DNA of 36,391 nucleotides, from the NCBI GenBank assembly GCA_018398765.1, contig JAHBMJ010005348.1, positions 35,001 to 71,391 on the forward strand, in the 5' to 3' direction. This stretch comes from Chromera velia. Taxonomy: Eukaryota; Sar; Chromeraceae. Positions 22,141 to 31,050 of the stretch are shown one piece after another; within the stretch, counting starts at the first letter, position 1, and each line of letters opens with the position of its first letter. The notes under the pieces were generated by a model, which saw only the letters and a list, made by a program, of their open reading frames with translations, made no database searches and was not told where the DNA came from. The translations under genes and the position numbers were made by a program.

Positions 22141-22535
22141 ACTCGTATCTTATCTGGGACAGCTTTTCATGTTGCAGCTGCATGTCGAAAGCCATGCAGA
22201 TTTCATACATAGAGAGAGAGGTCTAAGAAAACCTTGATCGATCTATCCCCCTCCCATACATCATCTCCTTCCTCGCCTGCCCCCCCCTTCCCTCCCTATG
22301 CAGATGCGTGGACATTTTAGACGATTCCGTCTGTCTGCTTATCTGCTCGGACGGCGTGTGGGAGTTCATGACGTCTGATGAGGCCTCCAGCTTTCTGATG
22401 AAGGAGTCTGATGGGGGGAGGCCCGAGAAAGTCCAGGAGGCCTGCAAGCAGCTGGCTCAGGAGGCATGGAATAGATGGATCAAGGAAGAGGGGGACATCG
22501 TTGACGACATCACCACCGTCGGAGTCTTTCTCTAG
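18275..22535 (+). CDS. PP2C-family protein phosphatase (PPM), eight exons
   Basis: Exons are 18275-18463, 18963-19087, 19424-19595, 19926-20310, 20783-20863, 21191-21259, 21652-21724 and 22304-22535. Phases agree throughout and give 441 residues. PPM enzymes remove phosphate from Ser/Thr using two Mg/Mn ions. Visible motifs in order: PLSPNQDDF (about 92-100), YAVYDGHGPGGH (metal-binding D121, G122), IGHVGDSRAV (about 274-283), LTKDH, AVTRAIGD and CSDGVWEF with a metal-binding Asp, ending GDIVDDITTVGVFL. The usual catalytic layout is complete. The N-terminus MGNCANS could be myristoylated and palmitoylated, suggesting membrane attachment. A Gly/Glu/Lys-rich insert of about 70 residues (about 200-270) separates two core motifs. 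Intron 7 (21725-22303) contains the assembly gap. The exon joining is my inference from splice sites, phase and motif order. Confidence 0.85.
21801..21893. other. Assembly gap (64 N) flanked by C runs and GC/GT repeats
   Basis: N bases fill 21809-21872. They are bordered by poly-C on both sides and then an alternating GC and GT run to about 21912. The gap lies wholly inside the last intron of the phosphatase gene and is probably a homopolymer or microsatellite that could not be assembled; its true length is unknown. Confidence 0.95.
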
Positions 22536-22606
22536 AGGAAGAAAGCTGGGGAGGGGAAAGAACGGGCTCACGGGCAAGAGACAAGATTGTGAAAACACAA
22601 CAGACA

Positions 22607-22612
22607 AATAAA
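22607..22612 (+). terminator. Candidate polyadenylation signal of the PP2C gene
   Basis: AATAAA lies 72 bases after the TAG stop of the phosphatase gene and overlaps the approach to a TGCATGCA site at 22615-22622. Position is right for a polyadenylation signal; usage is not shown by the sequence. Confidence 0.4.
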
Positions 22613-25111
22613 TATGCATGCATTCATGTGAAAGAAATATTCGAACGGATCGAGGGAGAGAAGAAGGAAAAGAAAGAGGCATACCGTGGATCAATGGATG
22701 GTGACAAAATCGGAAGATGTTCCTTGTTTTCGTTTTTCTCGTCTGCGAGACTCGACGGTATGGATTCCGAAAATGGAATCGGGGAAAGGGAAAACTCATT
22801 TGCCCTCCCTCTCATACAAACGAAGAGCTTGCATAGCGACTCAACCGTTCATGGACCTCGTCTTTCTGTGTGCGCATTTTCTGTGCCTTTCGCTATTTAG
22901 ATGTGAACGGTCTCTGAGTAATTAGTTATTCAATTGAATTGACCGGTTGCATGACAGTGATGGGAAGGAACTCCCTCTCGCTCGCACCTCTTTTGATTCT
23001 GTTGTGGAAGGACGGAAGGAAGGAACCGGATGGGTTCATTCATCTCTTTCCCTGCATCTATGCATGTCTGTCTGTCTGTCTGTCTGCCTTCCTTCCTTCT
23101 TCTTCTGTGAATTCCGCCTTCGATTCCCAGATCAGCGGAGGAGCAAGGTCAAAATCTCGATCCTCGCCCGCGTGCGGGGCACAGGCCAGGCAGACAGGCA
23201 GGCAGAAAGGAAATATGGTGGCACAGAGTCAGCCAGTCAGCCAGCCGAGGTCTGTCTGGTATACTCTTTCTTCCTCTCTCACTGTTCATGGGCACGGATG
23301 AACAGTCGGACTCTCATGTGTGACTCCTTCACTCACTCACTCACTCACTCACTCACTCACTCATTCATTCATTCATTTATTCATTCATGCATTCATTCAT
23401 TCATTCATTCATTCATTCATTCAATTTTCCATTTACGCACGCACTCACTCACCCGTGCAATTATTTAAAACACTCCAGCATTCCTTTCGTTCTCACTCAA
23501 TCATTACCGAAATCTTTTAACTTAAAAACAGGGGTGGTCGAGCGAAGGTCCTTGCTGCATGGCGGTGGCTGGGGACAGCGTTTTTTTTGGAAAAAGAATG
23601 GTTGGGTTTGGAAGTCAAGCAAAGCCCTACACACTGAAGGGTTGATGAGGTGATACTAAATCGTGAGAGCGGGAAGGGGGGCAAGAAACGAGCAGGGAGG
23701 GCATGGGGGGTGGGGCCGGCTGGGGGTAATCCTGAGTACCATGCAGAGTTCGATCGAGACTGTCTCCTAGATCTGTGCGGACGAAGAAACGCGGACACGA
23801 TTAGACAGAGGGAAAAAAAGGAAAGCAGTGGAGAGAGAGAGAAGAGTAGAGAAGAAAGAGAAGTGCGACCATTTAATTCTTTAGCTCTGCTTATTCTAGC
23901 CAGCCTTCTCTCAGATTCATGGTTCCCCTTTCTCTTCCGCTGGCTAACCTCGCTCAGAATGCAATCAGATGATGGGGAACCTCGTACAACCCATGCACCC
24001 TTGATCGATCGATTGGTCAACTCTATCTGGTTCGCATGGGAGACGGTGAAATCAAAAACATGGGATGGGGGAAAGAGAACATCTGGCATCATGCAAGGGC
24101 CAAAGAGAGTTTACCAATCATTGTGACCCGAAGAGGGGGGTCTATTCTTTAGGCACAGGCATGTACTACCGGAGACTGAAAATTCAATGGAGGGTGCTGA
24201 ACCCTAGGCTGAACCAAGGGGCGAAGGGAAGTGGCCGAAAAGCACAGGGTCGAAGACTCCAAGTTTTGTCTCAGCTCTTTAGTAAACTGATTATAATTCA
24301 CATAGATTGGTCCTCCATTTGGTCTAACTTTCAGAATGCATACAATTTATGGTGCCAATTAATGTGGATTGAAACCTAGTAAAATCTAGAAATGTTTGCT
24401 GCAGTTTGCACATTTCTTCTTCAAAAATTGAGAGAAGAAATGCTTATTCTTACTTATGAAATTATGGAAATCTAAGTTCAAATCTTATGGGAAATGTATG
24501 GAAATGTTATTGAAGCCGAGGAGCCCCTACTTATAGGCTCTGGCTAGCTCTGGCTAACCATCATGATGGGGCATTACATACAATATTTGTTTGTGAAACG
24601 TTCTAACTTAGGTAGAGAAGGGTAGAAAAGGGATAGAATATGCTCAAATGAGCTTAGCTAAACAATCTGCCAAGAGCTTCATTCTAGCCAGAGGTTGGAA
24701 ATCCAATACAAATACAATTTGTCAAAATTTATTAATTACTTCAATTTACTTGTATTCGGTATGAATTAGGATAAATACATTATGCATGAAGCTTGCAGAG
24801 CGTGGTTGCACTGGGTCGTACACAGAGTATGACGTACGCGAGGACGTACGCAGTCAGCTTAGACTCAGCTGACTTCCCTGAACCTAACTACCACTTAAAA
24901 GTTCAAGCCGCATTTTTGGATAAGCTTGAAAGTCCACGCCCCAGGCGTGGATCATTTATGGTGTCTTAAAAGCCAAAACCATATATCTGGACGGTGTCTT
25001 GACTGTGTATGCCGCAAGTGTAGACGGTCTCTTGAAAAATGATGCCGCAGAGAGAGATTATCTTAATTATATGTTTTTAAGTGACACTTAGGTTCAGAGA
25101 GGTTACTCAGC
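22613..25111. other. Spacer between the PP2C gene and the retrotransposon
   Basis: No convincing gene is seen. Frames of 150-190 codons around 23500-24120 on both strands lack conserved content and overlap purine-rich low complexity. A TCTG run lies near 23064-23088, and CACT and CATT tetranucleotide arrays fill about 23327-23424. From about 24140 the sequence is AT-rich. A short perfect hairpin, ccacgcc-cca-ggcgtgg, lies at 24933-24949. Confidence 0.5.
23327..23424. repeat. CACT/CATT tetranucleotide array
   Basis: About eight CACT units run directly into about sixteen mostly CATT units, with occasional single-base changes. It is a compound microsatellite in non-coding sequence and gives an apparent His/Ser/Ile-rich frame that should not be called a gene. 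Confidence 0.85.
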
Positions 25112-25116
25112 TAGGC
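25112..25116. other. Target-site duplication, left copy (TAGGC)
   Basis: TAGGC lies directly before the TG that opens the left LTR. It is repeated at 28328-28332 directly after the CA that closes the right LTR. A 5-bp duplication is typical of LTR retrotransposon integration. Confidence 0.85.
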
Positions 25117-25397
25117 TGTAGGCCGGCCACGAGCGGCGGGCAGGCGATGGGCCCACGGAATGGCGGCGCCGCAAGGCATTGCAAAACAAGCCGTGATGCA
25201 CGCAGACTTCAATAAATGTGGTACGACGCAGAACGAACTGAAGTGATATCGATCGGCCTGTCTGCTCGAAATGCAGCGATTGACTGTGCTGGTCGACGGA
25301 ACGTTGTATAAACTCTTCTAGGTCAAACTCTTACCCTCCTTCTCTAAAGGGTGTACACGGATAACGCCTGAACCTACTAGCCCGTACCTAGCTAACA
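25117..25397 (+). repeat. Left (5') long terminal repeat
   Basis: This LTR is 281 bp, from TGTAGGCC to GCTAACA. It contains AATAAA at 25211-25216 and a TATA-like gttgtataaac near 25303, absent as such from the right copy, where it reads gttgtatgaac. About 20 positions differ from the right LTR (about 7%). All but one are transitions, and about 16 of them lie in the first 150 bases. Confidence 0.9.
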
Positions 25398-25400
25398 GTG

Positions 25401-25425
25401 TGGTAGAGCAGAGCAGGTTTCGACC
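25401..25425 (+). promoter_or_regulatory. Primer binding site resembling the initiator tRNA-Met 3' end
   Basis: The stretch starts TGGTAGAGCAGAGCAGG and continues into tttcgacc, three bases after the left LTR. Primer sites usually start TGG (complement of CCA). Eukaryotic initiator-Met sites read TGGTA, then CAGAG and later GGTTTCGATCC. The match here is good, with a 2-base insertion and a 1-base deletion relative to the plant form. The host tRNA sequence is unknown, so the match is an inference from other eukaryotes. Confidence 0.55.
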
Positions 25426-25589
25426 AGGTTGACTAAATTGTTCGCTGAGTGCAGCTCTGAGGTATCGCAGCCTCACTGCTCCGGACTCGTGAACCCAGAA
25501 GTCAGATTGATGAAGCGTTGCATATTTCTGCGAGTGCACATCGCTCTTCATTCTCTGAGAAATCAGTTACTGTAGTTTGAAACCTGTAA

Positions 25590-25895
25590 GTTTCCTGCGA
25601 GGAAATAGATGGATTCAGTCTGGTGTCAGCGTTGGAGAAAGTGTCGATATTGTTGGAGCGGGCTGAGAGATTGAAGCAGAATACATTTCTTGAAATCGCC
25701 CGCCATCTACAAGAAGCATTCTCTGAGATGAGAGAGATTGCTCAAGGTATTCTGGAGGTGATTTGTATGGACGATGTGAAGACTGCATCGACTGCCGCCA
25801 GGAGGGAGGCCAACGTGTCTGTTGCAGCTGTTCAGACGTCTCAGGTGCAGAGAAAAAGAACCAGAAGGAGTCGTCACATGACGGCAGCTGCGTAG
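25590..25895 (+). other. Retrotransposon internal open frame A, no ATG start
   Basis: The frame is open from the stop at 25587 to 25895 but has no ATG before about codon 47, so it would need splicing or an alternative start. The peptide is helical and charged (ERAERLKQNTFLEIARHLQE), with a basic end, QRKRTRRSRH. It could be a remnant of a gag-like nucleic-acid-binding protein; nothing in it is diagnostic. Confidence 0.3.
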
Positions 25896-26316
25896 GGAAA
25901 GGAGATGTTTGCTCTGCATATAGCAACGCCGATGGCTGAGGTGGTATACATTATGAAAGAGAGCATTCAGGAGTATGGAGTTCCTCAGAAGCCGTGTCAT
26001 ATTCAAACTGCACGAAGGACGTGCATTCCACTCTCGAGAACCAAGTCTTCTGTGGAAATGTCTCCGCTCGTTACTTCTTCATGACTGGAAGCAGACAGAT
26101 TTATTCTGAAGGTATGTGTCTGTGACGTCCAGTCAGGAGGGTGAAAGGGATGAAGGAAATGAGAGGCAACGAAGTGCAAAGACCCCAAAAGAGGTACTTG
26201 GGACTGAAGTGTTGTTACCAGGTCCTTCACAGTCTGAAAGAGGCTCTGTGTGCCACTCCAAGTACCCAAGTGCGAAGAAGAAAGAGAGTGTGAAAAAATG
26301 AGACGATAGGGTGCTA

Positions 26317-26658
26317 ATGCAGGTGCCCGACCCAGTGAAAAAGATTGATTGTTCTCCTCAGGCTGGAAAGGCGGTATCGTCTTCTGAATCAGGGTTGTTT
26401 GGCGATGGAACGCCAAGATTTGCTGATGTGTGGGGTCCTATGGTATATATTGGAGGAATGTGGAGAGAGGATATAAAGAGGTTGAATGAGATAGCGGAGA
26501 GAGAACTAGAGAGGGAAAAGCTCGCCTATCAGGAACGTGAAGGCAGAGCCGAGAGGGCACGAGTGCGAAGACAGAGGAAGAAGGAGAGACGCAAAGAACG
26601 CTTGCAGGAGCGTGAATGGCGAGAAGCAGATGCGAGACGAATGCTCAAAATGGATTAG
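26317..26658 (+). CDS. Retrotransposon internal ORF B, basic helical protein
   Basis: The frame encodes 113 residues from the ATG at 26317. I do not recognise it. The first half (MQVPDPVKKIDCSPQ to GPMVYIGGMW) has mixed composition. From about residue 55 it is a continuous Arg/Glu/Lys-rich helix (for example RARVRRQRKKERRKERLQER), which could bind nucleic acid or form a coiled coil. There is no zinc knuckle, protease or polymerase motif. It lies centrally in the LTR element, the position where a gag-like gene would be expected, but low complexity makes this a weak call. Confidence 0.35.
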   Translation: MQVPDPVKKIDCSPQAGKAVSSSESGLFGDGTPRFADVWGPMVYIGGMWREDIKRLNEIAERELEREKLAYQEREGRAERARVRRQRKKERRKERLQEREWREADARRMLKMD

Positions 26659-28046
26659 TTCTGGCGACTAACATGTGTTGAACTTCGGTCAAATCGTTTG
26701 GTATGTGTGTTATTTTTTTGTATGATCGTATCGGATGTGTCGATTTTGTTGGAGAAAATTTTGAGGGGGTGAGTGAGGAATTGGGCCATAGATGGAAAGG
26801 AATGAATGAGCTCCGAGTCATCCTGGGGAGTAACTTGCTGCAGATAGAGAGAATGCGCACTGCCAGCAAGTGGAGAGAACAATTCAAGTGACACGGAAGG
26901 AAGAGAAGGAAAAGGGCTTTATAGGAAGAAGGAGAAGAGCACAGCAGATCTCGAGTCTGACTCGTTGATGTCAATCTTGTGTCGATTTCTTTCAGAGATC
27001 AGGTATGCACGCTTTGTTTGGAGTGATTGATCTATGCATGACTTTCACTCTGCTGTGCTGACAGAAGGAGTTACACACACAGATGTAGAGACCAAGTGTA
27101 CTAGCCTCAGTCACCAGAAAGAGCACCGTTGGCGACTGTATTGAGCTCCCGTACGGTCGTGCGCACTCTTGGTTGCCCAGATCGACTCCAAAGTGCATTA
27201 CCAGTCGATTGCAGTGGGGTTGCGCCCTACATATACAATAATACACAATGGGGATGGAAAGTTTATGACACCAATGTCCCAGTCATCCAGTTGCCTGAGG
27301 TCGCGCCTCAGTATGTCAAAAACTGAAGGAGAAGACAGGGAGACTCGGAGTGCAGCTGTGAGAGTAGGTAGATAAGAGGTGCTATGAGGTGTGTGAGAGA
27401 AAGAGTGTGTGGGAAGAGAAAGGAAGTGTGTGCATGTATTGAGGTTACCTGTGGTTTATACTTGTGACTGTATCTCTTTGCATTCTAACTGTCTTTCGTC
27501 TCTGTTCAGGCAAAGAATGGGGACTAAGGTGGTTGGGAAGGAAAGAGAGAAAAAGAAAGGAGAGAAAGAAAAGAAGGAGAATGAAGGTGTTGTCTGAGGT
27601 GTTAAATACATTGATTGATTTAATAGTATGGATTGCTTGATCGAAGTAATGAAAGGATGATTCATGATAGTGATATGAAATGTGGAAGGAAGAAAAAGGA
27701 AAGCTTGGAACCGAGCGTGGACGTCGGTCTTCGCCGGTGTGCAGATGTGAGCCTGACAGTGTTACACTCACTGATCGATGATTTATGGGTGTGTGCACAT
27801 GCAGGTCGACTGCTAGCCACGGTGACAAGGTTGGTGGTCCGTTAACCTGTGCTGTGCTGTCGCATTGTTAACCACAGTGCTGTATATATGTATGTTCATA
27901 CCTAGTTTGTGTGTTCAGGTTGTACATGCAGATGGTGGAGCTGTGTGTCACGGTGTGTCAGAGTATATCAGAGTTGCTGTGGGTGAAAAATCTCTGAATG
28001 AAAGGTAGGAGCCGAGCGTGGTCGTTGGCCTTGAGTAGCGGGCAAG

Positions 28047-28327
28047 TGTAGGCCGGCCACGAGTGGCGGGCAGGCGACGGGTCCGCAGAGTGGTGGCGCC
28101 GCAAGGCATTGCAAGATAATCCGTGACGCACGTGGACTTCAATAAATGTGGCATGACGCAGAACGAACTGAAGTGACATCGATCGGCCTGTCTGCTCGAA
28201 ATGCAGCGATTGACTGTGCTGGTCGACGGAACGTTGTATGAACTCTTCTAGGTCAAACTCTTACCCTCCTTCTCTAAAGGGTGTACACGGATAATGCCTG
28301 AACTTACTAGTCCGTACCTAGCTAACA
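28047..28327 (+). repeat. Right (3') long terminal repeat
   Basis: This 281-bp copy of the left LTR has the same TG and CA ends and the same length, with no insertions or deletions noted. AATAAA is at 28141-28146. A motif resembling its upstream edge (ccgagcgtgg at 28011-28020) also occurs inside the element at 27711-27720. The right end is 504 bp before the channel start codon. Confidence 0.9.
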
Positions 28328-28332
28328 TAGGC
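28328..28332. other. Target-site duplication, right copy (TAGGC)
   Basis: This is an exact match to 25112-25116, directly after the terminal CA of the right LTR. Confidence 0.85.
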
Positions 28333-28831
28333 AATGCTAGGTAGTGCTAGGCAGTCAGAGAAAGAGAATAAAGAAAAAAACATCGCCCATCACTGTGATC
28401 ACAGACGACGTCGGGTCACTATATGGTGGGCGCTTTGGTCCTTTGGACATAAGTTTAGTAAAGTTCGGTTCCTAGTTCGGCTCAGTTCGGCATGCACGGG
28501 ACGCCATCGGGCCATGCAATGGCATGCATGCACCCCTGGCCCCCGCTCCCCCGCCCCCCGCGCCGCCCCGCGATATTCAGCTAGGGTATATGCATGTCGG
28601 GCCAGTGTGACTCTGACAGAATGATCTCAGAATGACTCAGATTGATCGGCCACTCAGTGGCCTCTTCTGAGAGTCTTCTAAGGCGCATCACTTCTCCACA
28701 CATTTTGTCATGCAATACGGAAAATCGCACGTGAATTGAAAACTGCAGCCCCTTGTCTTCTGCTGTCTGCCTGCACCCATATTGTCTGTTTTTGTTAACG
28801 CTCATCTTCTGTCGTCTCTGCTATTCCCCCT
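28333..28831 (+). promoter_or_regulatory. Upstream region of the mucolipin-like channel gene
   Basis: These about 500 bp lie between the retrotransposon and the start codon. They contain three close copies of agttcgg at about 28461-28489, a TGCATGCA palindrome at 28525-28532 and a C/G-rich stretch to about 28572. No gene is seen. They probably contain the promoter and 5' UTR of the channel gene, unless an upstream exon was missed. Confidence 0.4.
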
Positions 28832-31012
28832 ATGTGCTTCCGGTGGCTGTGTCCACGGCGGGCGTTCCAGCCCATGCCCCTGACCGACCAACTGTTCATG
28901 GACCCATTCGAGAAGTGGCGCGTATACGGTGAGTGGCAGAATGCTTTGTGTGGAGGTCAGATGATGCGTTTGTCTTTCTTCAGGTCAAATTCTGAAGCCT
29001 TTTTGTTTTTCATTTGCAGGAAAATTCCCATGGAAGCTGGCCGTGCACATCTCTCTGGCTGTCCTGACTCTGGTCGAAGTGATGACATTCGCTGTACAGG
29101 AGGCGGGACATGCGAGGAGCAGTCTGATGCACTTCTATCAAATATTTCTGGGGCATGGGACGACAGGAGACTACGGCACCCGAAGGTCAGACAGTCCCCT
29201 GATCACACGCCGTCTCCTCTCTGTATCGGTATGATATGACCCCCCCCTCCCTCCTTCTTCTGCAGTTACACCGTCTCTGATGTGTCTGACCTTCGTGGCT
29301 CTATTGACCGTATGACTAGCAACTTCTTCCACATCAACCAGATCTCTATCGACAAGTACACCTACCAGGCAGACCTCCTCAGGTTCACCGTCTCCTGGAG
29401 TAACGGGACGGACTCCCAATTTGAGATCGACGAAGGGTATCAGAAGGACGCGAGGTGAGCAAGCGGAACCAGTTTTGATGCAAAGAAGACGAGTTCGACA
29501 AAAGGGTAGAGAGGAAAGGTTAATGACAAGGACAAAGACACAAAGGCTCATAGGCAGACTGAACCAAAAACCGACGAATGCTAGGAACCGCACGGATACG
29601 GACTGAGAGCCCCTCTGGATCTATCTGCATGAGTGGTTTGTGGTGTCAATCAATGTGCGCACCCAGTGCACGCTTCTAGAGGCCCTCTCTGGGTGTATGC
29701 TCTGCCTGCATGTGCTCGTTTGTGCTTTCACCCATGCCGAAGAAGGCAAAGGGAACGGAAGCACCCGACCGTCTTTTCCTTCCATTCCATGGGGGTGTTG
29801 CCGTGTGGTGTCGTGAGAAAAAAGAAGGATGGGCAGCGGACGAATGCCCAAGTCAAGTTAGCAAGAATCATCGAGCGTTCTGTCCATCCTTTTCTATAGA
29901 AAGAGAAATCGTGCAGGGAGGTTTGGAAGTGAAGCCGGAAATCTTGAGAGAAAACTCCGAGGATAAATTGTGAACACGAGGCTGAGAGGCGAATTGGACG
30001 TGTGTGTGTTCGGAGCAATTTGGAAGAAATGCGACGAGAGAGGGGTCAAGCTTACCTCCGTGGTTGGCTCTCACGGTCACGCGAACAAAGCAGAATTGAC
30101 TCCAAAAAGAATACGGAGTTTCAATTCACTCATGGATGTATTTTGCGCATTTATTTACCGCTGTATGCGGCATGCAGGTACGACTACCTTCGTGATCATG
30201 CGAGGGATGTGAAATACATGCGCATGCACATGGGTCTCACGGAGGTATTTGCTGGGCCTCTTTGGGTCTCCTGCTTCGACTGGCGGGTCCTCCCGACTTT
30301 CGACTTTGAGGCAGCCGGGCTCCTCGATGTACGTCGGGAGGGATTCAGGCGAAAAGATTAGACAGACAAATTTATGGAAAGAAAAATTCCATGTGATAGT
30401 GTGTGTGCATCCCGTTGGCTCCTTTTCTCTCCATTTCTCTCTTTTGGGTATTTTCATGTCGTCCTGTCTCTATCCGTCCGTGCCTTTCTGTCGCTCTGCC
30501 TGTACATCGTCGTTTGTGCTCGTGCACGTGACTCATTGCATGGTTCATTGCTTGATAGGCGTATCGGATTCAGGACAGCCTGTGCACTAAGTTGAATCCC
30601 TCCAGCCTGGTGGCCCCTCTCTGTAATGCTCCCTTCTTGTGGACATTCACAGACACCCCCCCCTTTCTGGTCCCCCCTGCTTCACGTGTATGCACGCAGA
30701 TCAGCCTGAATTGGCATATCATCGAGTGCTCCCCCCCGGAGTCTGCCGGGGCCTCTAGGTGGAGGGGGCCCTTTGTGGCCCTCCACAGCGCCGTGCTCCT
30801 TCTGGCAGCGGCCTCCCTGGTGCTCTCTCTGAAGTCAATCAGGGAGTCTGTCGTCGTGCTCAGCAGAGTGCGGCAAGCAGTGACCAGTCCCCAGAGGTCG
30901 GTTCCTTCCTTTCTTCCTTCAGTCCGTCGGTCGGTCGGAGGGGTTTCTTTGAACTCTGCATGCAGGCAACCTTGCGCTCTCTCTCCCTCTCTTTGCGTGT
31001 GTACCTGTGTCA

Positions 31013-31050
<38 letters not shown>

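Larger units (their letters stand above)
25117..28327 (+). mobile_element. Non-autonomous LTR retrotransposon, complete at both ends
   Basis: This 3211-bp element has two 281-bp direct LTRs (25117-25397 and 28047-28327), each starting TG and ending CA, flanked by a TAGGC target duplication. An initiator-tRNA-like primer binding site begins 3 bases after the left LTR. The 2649-bp interior shows no reverse transcriptase, RNase H, integrase or protease motifs in any frame. It has only short open frames, two of which (25590-25895 and 26317-26658) encode charged helical peptides. This resembles the LARD type of element, which relies on enzymes from a relative elsewhere. Orientation is given by the primer site and by AATAAA in the LTR. 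No clean polypurine tract adjoins the right LTR; the nearest purine-rich stretch is about 25-45 bases upstream. Confidence 0.88.

Noticed and set aside
23320..23520. His/Ser/Ile-rich frame
   Set aside because: It is a translation of CACT/CATT tetranucleotide repeats.
23517..24126. Opposing frames of 158 and 191 codons
   Set aside because: No conserved motifs or splice context, and they overlap purine-rich low complexity.
25388..25425. tRNA-gene-like A-box (tagctaac, then tggtagagca) across the left LTR edge
   Set aside because: No complete cloverleaf can be drawn and the sequence is better explained as the end of the LTR plus a tRNA-complementary primer site.
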